A stretch of DNA of 64,000 nucleotides, taken from the NCBI GenBank assembly GCA_030066795.1, contig JASJAW010000018.1:80577-144576 (forward strand), read 5' to 3'. The notes beneath the pieces are model-generated. The model saw only the letters and a program-made list of their open reading frames with translations, was not told the origin of the DNA and ran no database searches. Positions 34,987 through 44,583 of the stretch are shown here, piece after piece. This stretch comes from Dinoroseobacter sp. (GTDB lineage: Bacteria; Pseudomonadota; Alphaproteobacteria; Rhodobacterales; Rhodobacteraceae). Within the stretch, counting starts at the first letter, position 1, and every line of letters begins with the position of its first letter. Position numbers and translations under genes: made by a program.

Positions 34987-35735
34987 GCTGCGACACCGGG
35001 TCGGGCCAAGGGCGCGAGCACCGAATGCGCACGCTCAGGTTTGCTGTCGGGGGCCATAGATAAGTGCCAGCGCTGCATCGGAAACTGATCCAACAATCCG
35101 AGATCGTGCGATGAGATGATGACTGCCGAGCCACCCAGATCAGCCGCTTCGATAAGCAGCCCCATAGCCGCACGTGCCGCATCAGGGTCCAATGCCGCGG
35201 TCGGCTCATCTGCGATCACGAATACCGGTTTGTGTGCCAACGCGCGCGCGATGGATACCCTCTGGCGCTGACCGATTGATAGTGCCGAGGGCGACAGCTG
35301 TTGCAGGCCGTCAAGTCCAAGCCGATCGACCAATGCTTCCAGCAAGGAGGGTTCAAGGGTGCCTGCGATATTCTGGCTTAGCGCAATGTTCTCGGCCACC
35401 GACAGAAAAGGTAAAAGCCCCCCCGTTTGAGGGACGAAACCAAAATATTGACCGCGAAGTCGCGCGGTTCTAGCAGCGCTTGCGCCTTTCGCCAGATCAA
35501 GCCTGTCTTCGGATGTTTGTAGCGCAAAGACAGAGCCCTCGTCGGGCGTCCGCAGCAATCCGAGAACCTCTAGCAACAGGGTTTTGCCAGTGCCCGACTC
35601 TCCCGACAGACCCAGCACACCCCCGGCCTCCAGTCTCAGCTCGTCCGTCGACATCCGAAAGGTGCGGTTGCCGTCCGTCAGAGTGACGGAGAGGTTTTCC
35701 AGTGAGAGGTAGGCGGCACCTGTACGATCCGTCAC
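34983..35735 (-). CDS. ABC transporter ATP-binding protein (MacB/LolD type)
   Basis: 250 residues with Walker A GESGTGKT near residue 40, a signature reading LSIGQRQRVSIARAL in place of LSGGQ, Walker B VFVIADEPTAALD and an H-loop ISSHD. It energises the adjacent FtsX-type permease. It starts with GTG at 35735, which overlaps the stop of the vWA gene (GTGA). Confidence 0.9.
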   Translation of the reverse strand: MTDRTGAAYLSLENLSVTLTDGNRTFRMSTDELRLEAGGVLGLSGESGTGKTLLLEVLGLLRTPDEGSVFALQTSEDRLDLAKGASAARTARLRGQYFGFVPQTGGLLPFLSVAENIALSQNIAGTLEPSLLEALVDRLGLDGLQQLSPSALSIGQRQRVSIARALAHKPVFVIADEPTAALDPDAARAAMGLLIEAADLGGSAVIISSHDLGLLDQFPMQRWHLSMAPDSKPERAHSVLAPLARPGVAA

Positions 35736-37654
35736 GGCAGAACGTCGAACGGCATGGCATACACAAGTTCACCGTCCGGGGCCCCTTCATAAAGAGCCGT
35801 CCAGACAGTGGGATCGAATAGCCACTTTCGATACTGCGCTAGTTTCTGCCGCATGCCATCAATTACTGAGCGACGTAGCATCGCAGACTGGCCCCAGCGT
35901 TCCTCGGTCATTTGCAGAAGCTGGCTTTGATAGGGCAGTCTCTCAAGGTACTCCAACGCGCCGCCCAAGGTCTCGGTGTCCGGGTTGACCAATCTGTCCG
36001 GGTTCTGGGCCATGTCAGCGATTACGCCGCGGACCTGGCCGAAAAACGTATACGCGTCCTGCGTGTCGCGGGATTGCTCGCCCAAGCGGACCAGATTGTC
36101 GAGCAGTTCCGCCATCGTCGCGAGCTCGTTTTTGGTAACGAGTAAACGCGGTTCAATCACAGTTTCGCGGGGGGCCTCCACTGCCTTGTCGGACACCCAC
36201 CCCTCGATGACCGCGGGTGCCTGCGTGCCGCGTGTCGACCCGAGATAGGCAAGGCGCATGGCGCGACCGAGCGCAGCAAGATCCTCACCGGTTTCGGTGT
36301 CACTCAGAACTGTCTCTTCGCCTCGTGCAATACGGACATGGTCTGTCAGTGCTGTAACCAGGCGCTGCGCGGTTGCCGCAAAAGCCTCCTCAGATCCTCC
36401 TTCGATGGGAAAATAGAACTCTCGTTCAGCAAAGTTGGACAGCGTCCGGTAACGGCTGGCCGCATAGTCATGGTTGCCGTTCGCCCCCGCTGGGGTTTTC
36501 AGATGCAGTGTCATGACCACGATATTGCGGCCCTCGGCATCGGCCTGCAATTCCGCCACGCCAATTTCCGAGCGCGCGTTGGGATCCCGTGGGTCTTTTG
36601 GGCCGGCATCAGTTACAAGGATCACGTACCGGGCATCGATCGGGTCTCCGGCCCCCAACTGATCCCAATCGATCTCATCTATGGCATCCTCGACCCCAGC
36701 AAGACTGTCTTCGTTGAATCCGGGAGAATTCGCGCGCGCCACCTGCGTAGCCGAGGCGATGGCCTGAATAACGGGAGCCTGATCAGTGCGACGCGAAAGC
36801 GGAATCAATGTCCGAGTGCGGTATTCGAGTTCTGGCACTGCGTCCGTACTGTCGCGAAACCCGATCGCGCCGAAATTTACCAGCTCGCCAATCTCCGTGC
36901 CGCTAATCTCGCGTACAGTCTGTTGCAGGACTGCTTGCGTGGCAGCGATATAGGGCTCCATCGACTGGGTCGTATCGAGAACGAACACGATCCCGACGTC
37001 GAATTCACCTCCAGTGCCTTTTTTCTGCGGACTTTCCGGTTTCTCGGCCTGCTTCGGGACCGAAGCCACCTTCATCAACAGAACATCCTCGTAGTTTACC
37101 GGATGCAAATCCTCGACGAAGTCGAGGATAGGCATAAGGTACAGTTCCTCGCGTATGTTGACGAACTCCTCGGGTTCTATGGCAACCACGCCCTCGGCGC
37201 CTTCAATGATCCCGGCCTCCGCTTGTGCCAGCAACCGTTCCTGCACCTGCAAAAGGGCCTCGTGCGCCATCAACCATCGTAGCTGGTCTTCACTTTCGAA
37301 GAAGAACTGGCGTTCGCGTCCGGCCCGGTTGGTAAACGCGCCGACGATGTTCTGACGCCAGTCGACAGCTTCCGACGCGCGGATCCAGCCGTTTGGACCG
37401 CCTGCGTTGCTATTGGCGACGGCCAGCCAACCATCCTGCCGTTGGTAAACATAGAGAGGTTGGAATGCGTGCAGCTCAGCCGCCGCTTGCCCGTCTGGCG
37501 TAGTGCGTAATACCGCGCCCGGTTTGGTGACTACCCGTTGAAATACGGTTTGCGTCCCCTCGAGCAGCAGCGGCCGCTGCGTCTGCCCGCGTGCGTCCAT
37601 CGATCCGGCAAACAGAAGAACAACCGGCAACAGGAGATATAGAACACGCAGCAT
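35732..37654 (-). CDS. periplasmic von Willebrand factor A protein with SH3-like domain
   Basis: 640 residues. Signal peptide at 1-24, an SH3-like bacterial domain at about 40-98 (AVLRTTPDGQ ... GWLAVANS ... GWIRASE), then a vWA domain from 218 with MIDAS motif DTTQS (D227, S231) and the later aspartate in LVTDAGP, followed by a helical C-terminal region of some 200 residues. The ATG at 37654 has AAGGAGA upstream. SH3-like domains often bind cell-wall peptides and vWA domains mediate metal-dependent protein contacts, so it may be a wall-contacting scaffold. It precedes the ABC genes with overlap. Confidence 0.82.
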   Translation of the reverse strand: MLRVLYLLLPVVLLFAGSMDARGQTQRPLLLEGTQTVFQRVVTKPGAVLRTTPDGQAAAELHAFQPLYVYQRQDGWLAVANSNAGGPNGWIRASEAVDWRQNIVGAFTNRAGRERQFFFESEDQLRWLMAHEALLQVQERLLAQAEAGIIEGAEGVVAIEPEEFVNIREELYLMPILDFVEDLHPVNYEDVLLMKVASVPKQAEKPESPQKKGTGGEFDVGIVFVLDTTQSMEPYIAATQAVLQQTVREISGTEIGELVNFGAIGFRDSTDAVPELEYRTRTLIPLSRRTDQAPVIQAIASATQVARANSPGFNEDSLAGVEDAIDEIDWDQLGAGDPIDARYVILVTDAGPKDPRDPNARSEIGVAELQADAEGRNIVVMTLHLKTPAGANGNHDYAASRYRTLSNFAEREFYFPIEGGSEEAFAATAQRLVTALTDHVRIARGEETVLSDTETGEDLAALGRAMRLAYLGSTRGTQAPAVIEGWVSDKAVEAPRETVIEPRLLVTKNELATMAELLDNLVRLGEQSRDTQDAYTFFGQVRGVIADMAQNPDRLVNPDTETLGGALEYLERLPYQSQLLQMTEERWGQSAMLRRSVIDGMRQKLAQYRKWLFDPTVWTALYEGAPDGELVYAMPFDVLP

Positions 37655-37667
37655 GTTTTGGGTCTCC

Positions 37668-38732
37668 TTATTCCGCACAGTAGTCTTCCAGTGCCCCGAC
37701 ACTAAGAGTGTCGCTGCGCAACATCAGCGAGCGGCAGACACCGGCCAACAGTGCTTCCGCCTCGGACGATCCGGCATCGCGTGCACGGGCATAATACTCG
37801 GCCGCACGGGCTGGATTGTCGCCAAGGGTCAGTCCGATCTGTTCCTCTATGACTGGATCTGTCTGTCCGGTATCATAAAGCGTGCCAAAGAAAGCCAGTG
37901 CGGCCGCGTCCCCTTCGGCCACCGCTTTTTCGATCAGGTCAAGCGCCGTGTCCGGGCCGACGGATCCGCCGCAATTTCTCAACGCTCCGGTCAGGGCCTC
38001 AAAGCCGTCGCTGGAAACGGCGGCCAATTCCGCATCGGAACACGGGTCTGGCGCAGCGGCCACCGGTGGCGGGTTCGCTGCTAAGGGCGCTTCCGGCTCG
38101 GCAACGGGCTCCGTTCGTGGGTCACGGTCCTGCAACAAGAAGAACGCGAGCCCTGCAAGTGCGAGAATACCCGCCACCGCCCCAAAGATGAGAGATTTTG
38201 AGTGGCCCGAAGGTTCCTCTTCCTCTTGCATGGGCTGCGGCGTCTCGTCGACCTCATCTGCAACATCCTCCGCGCCGATAGAAACTTCGGGCACTTGTTC
38301 CACAGGCTCAGGATCGGGATCGGACACTTGATCCTTCATCTTGATCGGGGCGGCGGGTGCGGCGGCTGCTAGGCCAGAGCCTACCTTTATCGCGTTGTCC
38401 GATGTGGCGGCGTTAGGTGCATGCACGATGTCGTCAGGCCAACTGATCTCAGCGCTAACTGCGCCGATCGTGAGCCGCAGCGCAGCAAATTCCTCGATCT
38501 GGTCGACGACTTCGGGTCCGATCACAAGAGACGCCCCGTGTGCGGACATCACAACGGGGTAGGGGCCAAAGGCGTGCTTTTCGGGCTGCCATCCCTTGGG
38601 TCCCAGGAAGCGTTCGTTGTACAGGTCGAAGACCTCAAGGGGCGCAGCATTGTCGGTCAGGGAACTACCGTCGAAACTTAGCACCGCATAGCCGCCACGT
38701 GGGTGTTTGGGGTCCGGCCGAACGTCAATCAT
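37668..38732 (-). CDS. single-pass membrane protein with Sel1-like periplasmic part
   Basis: 354 residues. A cytoplasmic beta-rich domain (1-100), an acidic Pro/Glu linker (130-175), one membrane helix (181-200), a Pro/Ala linker, then a periplasmic helical domain with two cysteines and Sel1-like repeats (AVAEGDAAALAFFGTLYDTG and ARAAEYYARARDAGSSEAEALLAGVC). The layout, cytoplasmic domain plus helix plus periplasmic module, repeats that of two other proteins of the operon. The ATG overlaps the srfC stop (ATGA). Confidence 0.7.
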   Translation of the reverse strand: MIDVRPDPKHPRGGYAVLSFDGSSLTDNAAPLEVFDLYNERFLGPKGWQPEKHAFGPYPVVMSAHGASLVIGPEVVDQIEEFAALRLTIGAVSAEISWPDDIVHAPNAATSDNAIKVGSGLAAAAPAAPIKMKDQVSDPDPEPVEQVPEVSIGAEDVADEVDETPQPMQEEEEPSGHSKSLIFGAVAGILALAGLAFFLLQDRDPRTEPVAEPEAPLAANPPPVAAAPDPCSDAELAAVSSDGFEALTGALRNCGGSVGPDTALDLIEKAVAEGDAAALAFFGTLYDTGQTDPVIEEQIGLTLGDNPARAAEYYARARDAGSSEAEALLAGVCRSLMLRSDTLSVGALEDYCAE

Positions 38733-41422
38733 GTCGTCTCCTCGACCGCATCACCGGTTAAACCGCGCAGGATGCGACCAAGCTTTCTGTTCTGCTCCTG
38801 ATTTATTTCACCCGCATCAGTATCTCCCGCGTTTCCAACGAACAGGGTTTCCAGCATATACACCCAATCGGTCCACGTCTCTTCGGCAGAAGCCCGAGGT
38901 ATTTCCGGTAAGCCGTCAAGCTTGTCTGGTGCGGGGCGTGGTGTGAATGCGTGTCGGGTCAAACCGTCGGCTGTTTCGATCTGCGGGCGCGCTTCTTCGG
39001 GCAGTCTTTGCGCGCCGAGTTGGTGAACGAAGTGGTTGATGGCCTCGGCGCAAACTATGGCAGCCGGTGCAGCTTGCTGATCTACCGTATTGCCATAAGC
39101 AATGGCGCGCAGTTCTTCGAGCATGGCGTCGCGCACGCCAGTGCGCCGTAGCCCGTGCACAAGTTCCGCCACCAAGGTCGAAGCGGCCTCGGGGGTAAGC
39201 GCGAGTGTTTCGAGCAAGCGCTCGTCCTCGCGAAAAGTATTCAGACCCTCGACCCAAAGCTCGATCGCGGTATCGGCCTGGAACTGTTCCGGTGTCATGG
39301 TGCGTATCTTGGGTGGCGCATCGGCCGTCGCTTCCTCGGCGACGGCTGGTCCGGCCGAGGCGGGTCCGGGGCGCCCAGGACGGCCCGGGCGACCGGGGCG
39401 CGACGGGCTTGCGGCGCCGGCAGCAACAACGGCCGGTCTGTCCACGACTGAGCTTACGGCGCTCGAGATCCGAATTGAACTCGGTACCCTAGAAAGCCGG
39501 TCTTGCACGATGTCCTGCTCGACACAGAGCGCCGCAAGAAAGGCCCCAAACCTATGGTTCTGAAGTGTGATCTCGAGACAATCCATGATTTCGTAGGCCG
39601 CTTTTCTCTTTTCAGCCTCGCGCTGTTCGAAATCGTCCGAAACATAGAAACCTGTCAGTTCAAGCTCCATGTCGCGTGCTATTTTCTCGGTCTGCGAACT
39701 GATCTGCCGGTATTTGCTGTTGGGTTTGCAAACCTTGGTCAGTTCAGCGGTCAGATAGCCGACACCACCGTCGTTCAGCTTGAGTGCGGCGTCCCACGCG
39801 ACCTCGGGTTCTTTGAAATGGCGCTGTACCGAGGGCGCTTCGAGGCACCCCGCCTTAAGCTCCGCGACGCGTGAGGCCTTTTCAGCCCGTATGGCGACCT
39901 CACGCTGGTTTTCGTCGTATTCAAGCAGGCCTTCGACAAAGTAGTTCGGGTTGCGCAGCCAATAGCAATTCTGGAAAGGCGCGTTCGGTGTCCATTGGTT
40001 GACCCAGCTATCGTCGATCTTGCCTCCAAATCCGTCCAGAAGGCTGGCTTTCATGCGCAATTGAAAGCGTGAGGACTCTCCGCCGCCTGCAGCGCTTTCG
40101 CCAAGGTGCTTGTCAAATTTCGTCATCACGAAGAACAATATGCAGTCAGTTTCTGCACGCTGTTGTGGCCGCGCGCCGTGCGTCAACGAAATCCAGTTGT
40201 CGACGAGGCCGGGTAGATCAAGTGTTTCCATGTTGCTATCCGGCACACAGAGTAGCATCGAGGTGATTTCTTGGTTTTCTACATAGCGATCAAAAAGATA
40301 GGCTACCTTCCCGCGCAACAATAGCTGGCTGACCGTTTCTTCAGGTTTAGCTAGGGTCTTGGACAAAGGCTGTTCAAATCGGTTCCGCGCGCCGGGAAAG
40401 TCCAACAAATCCGTTTCGGCAAAGAGCGGGCTCGGCTGCGTTTCCATTGGAAAGACAAGCTCCGCTGCCAAGGCGCATACAACTGCACGCGGTACATCCA
40501 CTTCTTTGCCGTCGGGCGTGCGCACCTTCAGCAGATCGGCGGCGCTCCCTTCAAATAACCCATGCAAGGTTTTCACATCAATGATCGACGTTTCGCGCGG
40601 TGTCAGTGCATCCAGGCCTGCAAACACCTCGGGCGCATTGCCGATCCGTTGAAGAGCTTCGGCGAGTTGCAGGTAGAGCGCAGTCAGCGGTTCATGACCG
40701 CCCCATAGGATCGAAAGGAATTTGGCTCGGTCGGCGACTGCCATTTTCGGAGCCATTTCCGCAGCTTCTTCCCAGAAGGTGCGCAGCGCAGCGGCGTAGG
40801 CTGCCTTGCCGAAGGTGGCCGCGAAATAATCCCCGATTTCATAAATCTCATCCTCGGACAAGCCGGGTACAACGGCATTCCCGACACGCCCGCGATAGGC
40901 GTCAAAATGAGCCGCAAGGTCCTCGGGTTCCGGCGCAGGTTCGGATTGATCGCCGTCGTTGAAGAACGAGTTGGCGATTGTACGCGCCAGATCCGCCTCG
41001 GACAGCAGCAACAGCTTGATCGGAAAGCCGTCCGGGGTGGGGTCCTTGGACATCGTAAAGCGCGTTACCAGTCCGGTGGACTCGCCTTCTCCTTCAGGGT
41101 TGATTTCGCGGATGTAGTCGAGCTTTCCCTGCGGGCCGTTGAAATCAGCGACGAGGCGTCCATCTGCGGGACGAGCGAGGACCGAGACAAGAAAGGACTT
41201 CCCAGCTTGCGAGGGGCCAAACACACTGACCGACATGCGCGTGCGCGCCGAATTCGCCAGCTTGCTGGCCCTGCGACGGGACTTCCGCATCAACTGCGTG
41301 AGCGTCTTGGCTCGGCGATCCACCGTATCGGCATTTTCGGGATCATTGATCCATCCCAGCGCATCCTGCGAAAGCTCTGCAACCTTCAGGCAGCGATCTG
41401 CGAGGGTATTTGCATCAGCCAT
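38729..41422 (-). CDS. srfC: SrfC-family GTPase
   Basis: 897 residues. P-loop GTPase motifs are visible: G1 GPSQAGKS (69-76), a G3-like DFPG at 341 and G4 TKFD (434-437), within an otherwise helical protein, suggesting a large, possibly dynamin-like GTPase. A low-complexity linker at 675-686 holds four RPG repeats before the C-terminal 200 residues. No signal peptide or membrane helix, so cytoplasmic. The family name comes from the srfABC genes of enteric bacteria, where it is called a virulence factor. GAGGGG precedes the ATG; srfB ends 17 bases upstream. Confidence 0.85.
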   Translation of the reverse strand: MADANTLADRCLKVAELSQDALGWINDPENADTVDRRAKTLTQLMRKSRRRASKLANSARTRMSVSVFGPSQAGKSFLVSVLARPADGRLVADFNGPQGKLDYIREINPEGEGESTGLVTRFTMSKDPTPDGFPIKLLLLSEADLARTIANSFFNDGDQSEPAPEPEDLAAHFDAYRGRVGNAVVPGLSEDEIYEIGDYFAATFGKAAYAAALRTFWEEAAEMAPKMAVADRAKFLSILWGGHEPLTALYLQLAEALQRIGNAPEVFAGLDALTPRETSIIDVKTLHGLFEGSAADLLKVRTPDGKEVDVPRAVVCALAAELVFPMETQPSPLFAETDLLDFPGARNRFEQPLSKTLAKPEETVSQLLLRGKVAYLFDRYVENQEITSMLLCVPDSNMETLDLPGLVDNWISLTHGARPQQRAETDCILFFVMTKFDKHLGESAAGGGESSRFQLRMKASLLDGFGGKIDDSWVNQWTPNAPFQNCYWLRNPNYFVEGLLEYDENQREVAIRAEKASRVAELKAGCLEAPSVQRHFKEPEVAWDAALKLNDGGVGYLTAELTKVCKPNSKYRQISSQTEKIARDMELELTGFYVSDDFEQREAEKRKAAYEIMDCLEITLQNHRFGAFLAALCVEQDIVQDRLSRVPSSIRISSAVSSVVDRPAVVAAGAASPSRPGRPGRPGRPGPASAGPAVAEEATADAPPKIRTMTPEQFQADTAIELWVEGLNTFREDERLLETLALTPEAASTLVAELVHGLRRTGVRDAMLEELRAIAYGNTVDQQAAPAAIVCAEAINHFVHQLGAQRLPEEARPQIETADGLTRHAFTPRPAPDKLDGLPEIPRASAEETWTDWVYMLETLFVGNAGDTDAGEINQEQNRKLGRILRGLTGDAVEETT

Positions 41423-41439
41423 CTGTTGTTCCCCTCAAT

Positions 41440-44400
41440 TCAGATCCGAAACACGCCTGTGTCGAGCCAGTACTTGTCCTCGAAGCCAAGCGTGTGCAGT
41501 GATAGGATCACGTCATCGTTCTTCATCATCGTGCCTTCGGCGTCCTCGACCGCATCTATGCGGAAAACCTCCCGCACCCGCTCGCGACGCAGTTTTTCCA
41601 GTGAGGTTTCAGCCTCATCCACATCGTCATCTTCGCGCACCAACTCCACCTTTATCGGTTTCTTGCGCCCTTCGATTGAAGAGTTCGCAAAATCAAGGCG
41701 ATAGAGAGGCGTTGTGGTCCAGCGTTCCAGCGGCAATTGGCGGGAGCCAATGAACACCGGTGAATACATCTTCACCACCGCAATCGGATCCTGCGCCGTT
41801 TTCTTGGCATCCAGATCGATGTCCGAGAACAAGATGCGATGCGCGGGGATCTGGCCGTTGGTGTCCATCTCACCAACGAAGCGCGCCGTCGATTTCATCT
41901 GGAACGCTCCGGTCGTGACCTTAAAGTTGGGTATTCGGCTTTCGGAAAGGGCAATCAGCATGCCGCCGACCGCAACGGTTGATTTCGGGTCGCCAACGCG
42001 TTGCGAAACTGGATCTCGGAAAGGATACCAATTCCCGGTTTTGTAGCGATGCATAGAGATCAAACGGTGCGGCGGTACGACCAGCATCTCTTCGATAATC
42101 GAACGAACAGCGGGCAAACGCGACGGACGCCCAGTCAGAAGAACGACATCACAGCCGAGATGGTCAATCACCTCACACATGTTGCCCAACACCTTCTGAA
42201 ACACTTCACGCGCTATCGCGTCCAGATCCTCGCGGCTGAAGGCTAAGTTTACGTCGGCAAGTCGCCAACCTTGCGCGCCAAGCTGGGCTGCGGATTTCTC
42301 GAGATAGTCGAGAATATCATCCGTTACCTTGGGTTTAACCTGTGGTGGCTCTTCTTCCGCTGGCTCTGTGTCGGCTTCGTCCCCGGTATCTGGCCTACGT
42401 GTTGGCACAAGGCCTAGAACGTCGGCCGCCTGGACCTCTATCCTGTCGGCCTCTTCCACGTCCTCGCACAGGGATAAGATCGCCTCGGCTAGAGGCACCA
42501 GCACCCGCACTGAAAACTGGCGTCTTCGCTGAACCGTCTGCTGTTCCTGCCCGCCGATATCGCCGCCGAACAGCTCACGCATGCGTTCGGCCACGAAACG
42601 ACCACCTGCCTCTGTGATAGAGTCCTGAAGTCGCGGCAGTACAATCGCGCTGATGACACGATGCACGAGATCGTCACCCGCGACGCGGAAACCTTCGCGG
42701 AACGTCTGTTCCGGGTGTAACACTCGGTTGTCTTCGCCTCGGTAGGTGGTGACCATCAGGTCGGTTGTGCCGCCCCCAACGTCGATACAGGCCAGTCGCA
42801 GCGACGGTACGGTGTCGCCTGCGGGGCTTGGACGTTTCTGCCCTTTCAGCTGTAAGAACGTATCGATCCTACCATCGAATTTTTGGGTCAGTTCCGAGTA
42901 AAGATAAACCAGTTGCGTGCAGCTGGCTTCATCCCAATCCACGAGCAATTCAGGTTTGTTTTCAACCGCGATTGTGCTTGAGCCGTCTTTGATCCCTAAC
43001 ATCTCTTTTACGAGGATCATGGCACCTTGAACACGCGACCGTATCATCGCCTGCTCCTGCACCGAGGTGGCCGTTGGCAGGCTCAGGATCACGCGGTTTA
43101 AAAGTCGTGGCAGGTCTGATTGCGGACGGCGCGAGCGTGAAGCCGGATCGTTAATCTGGACCATGGCATGGGCGATTACCTCAGACAGCATAAATCCAAA
43201 GAGAGAGGAGCGGGAAAACCGCGGCCGGATCGCAGGCGTCATGGGCGTGCTCTTGCGCGGCTTGCGCAGTTTATCGCTGATTTCCTGCTTGATTTGGACC
43301 AGCACGTCGCCAGCTTCATTCAAGTGGCGCATCGCGGCGCGGACGGGGCGCGGCAGATTATTGGGGTCGAAGTGGTTGTGAAAACGCCAATCCTGCAGAA
43401 CGGCGGTTTCGTCCCACAAGTAGCGTTTGGGCGATGACAAGCCCGAGACCGTCTCAGTGCCTTCTTCTGCCTGAACAAGTCGCATCGCCTCGGGCCCCAT
43501 GCGCACAAAGCTGGGCCACATGAACGCGTTGCGACGCCCGGACCGCGACGCGTATCGCTCATCTCCGAAGCGCAGGTCCGCAAATTCGACCCGGCTCTCA
43601 AATAACCCAGAATAATGGTACTCAGGGCGCGATAGATCACGAATTTCCAGCGGGAACGACCGGGCGAGATCTACACGGGTGTCCCCCGGAAACCGCTCGA
43701 TCAGAATGCCACAGGTTCGGGAATTTCCTATGTCGAGAACAAGATCGACTTCAACAGGTGTCACCGCATCTCGTTGCGCTACGGTATTGGCAAAGCGCAT
43801 CTTCGGCGGCGCAACAGCTTTTTGGATCAGCTTCAAGTACGACAGGTAGCGTGCCCAGTGCTCAAACATGTAGGGCAGGTTTTCTTCCGAGATCGCGCGC
43901 CCGGGCCGCTCGGCCCGCTTGAACTCCAGAAACATCTCTTTCAGCCAGTCCGAAACCCACAACTGTAGATCAAGTGCGTTGCCGTCCTCATCTGCCTCGA
44001 GGCGCTGTAGAAACCAACTCATGGCTGCGGGATCTGACACAAGACGGAATTCCCGTGGCTTTTCGCTGTCCGCGCGTTCCGGGGCGACGTAGTGTTGGCT
44101 CTGATCCTGATCTGTCAGGGCGGTATCGAGTGCGAGTTGCACCCGGTGCGTGTGACCTGTTTCAGGGTCCGGCTCGGGTAGTTCAACCGTGCGCATCCGC
44201 GCCCAACTGGACGGCCCGGCGTCGTAAACCTCTTCACCTGCTGCTCCGCGCTGGTTCTTCAATCGCAACACGGGAACCGGAACCCACTTTTCCAGAAAAG
44301 GTTCCAACGCCGCAACAGGTCGGATTGAATACTCATTGTCGTCGGAGGTCGCGCCAGACAGTATCTTAGCGTCCGCTTCGGCCTCGCCCGACAAGGGATA

Positions 44401-44583
44401 AAGCGTTCGGTGCGCTTCCGTCGCGCCGGCTTCAGGCCGTTCGATGAAGCTGAACGACCGGATATCCAGCGCATTCACATCGAACCCGAAATCAAGGAGC
44501 TGAATACCGGAATACGGAACCAGCGTAATCTCTTCGCCCAGATTGACCAGCTTTCGAAGCCGCTTGGCGCGGTCTTGCAGCAT
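41440..44583 (-). CDS. srfB: SrfB-family actin/Hsp70-fold ATPase
   Basis: 1047 residues of the SrfB family. The motifs of the actin/Hsp70/sugar-kinase fold are present in order: phosphate-1 LVLDIGNSRTCG (281-292), phosphate-2 CIDVGGGTTDLMV (599-611) and the adenosine motif VVLLTGRPSRLPAV (813-826). It is therefore a likely ATPase of actin/DnaK type with a 280-residue N-terminal extension. No membrane segment is seen. The ATG at 44583 overlaps the upstream stop (TAATG) and has GGGGGAC before it. It pairs with the SrfC GTPase next door, giving a cytoplasmic ATPase/GTPase couple. Confidence 0.87.
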   Translation of the reverse strand: MLQDRAKRLRKLVNLGEEITLVPYSGIQLLDFGFDVNALDIRSFSFIERPEAGATEAHRTLYPLSGEAEADAKILSGATSDDNEYSIRPVAALEPFLEKWVPVPVLRLKNQRGAAGEEVYDAGPSSWARMRTVELPEPDPETGHTHRVQLALDTALTDQDQSQHYVAPERADSEKPREFRLVSDPAAMSWFLQRLEADEDGNALDLQLWVSDWLKEMFLEFKRAERPGRAISEENLPYMFEHWARYLSYLKLIQKAVAPPKMRFANTVAQRDAVTPVEVDLVLDIGNSRTCGILIERFPGDTRVDLARSFPLEIRDLSRPEYHYSGLFESRVEFADLRFGDERYASRSGRRNAFMWPSFVRMGPEAMRLVQAEEGTETVSGLSSPKRYLWDETAVLQDWRFHNHFDPNNLPRPVRAAMRHLNEAGDVLVQIKQEISDKLRKPRKSTPMTPAIRPRFSRSSLFGFMLSEVIAHAMVQINDPASRSRRPQSDLPRLLNRVILSLPTATSVQEQAMIRSRVQGAMILVKEMLGIKDGSSTIAVENKPELLVDWDEASCTQLVYLYSELTQKFDGRIDTFLQLKGQKRPSPAGDTVPSLRLACIDVGGGTTDLMVTTYRGEDNRVLHPEQTFREGFRVAGDDLVHRVISAIVLPRLQDSITEAGGRFVAERMRELFGGDIGGQEQQTVQRRRQFSVRVLVPLAEAILSLCEDVEEADRIEVQAADVLGLVPTRRPDTGDEADTEPAEEEPPQVKPKVTDDILDYLEKSAAQLGAQGWRLADVNLAFSREDLDAIAREVFQKVLGNMCEVIDHLGCDVVLLTGRPSRLPAVRSIIEEMLVVPPHRLISMHRYKTGNWYPFRDPVSQRVGDPKSTVAVGGMLIALSESRIPNFKVTTGAFQMKSTARFVGEMDTNGQIPAHRILFSDIDLDAKKTAQDPIAVVKMYSPVFIGSRQLPLERWTTTPLYRLDFANSSIEGRKKPIKVELVREDDDVDEAETSLEKLRRERVREVFRIDAVEDAEGTMMKNDDVILSLHTLGFEDKYWLDTGVFRI

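Noticed and set aside
39364..39420. GC-rich repeat as a possible CRISPR or mobile-element repeat
   Set aside because: It is a short in-frame coding tandem (RPG) within srfC, with no spacers or flanking repeats.
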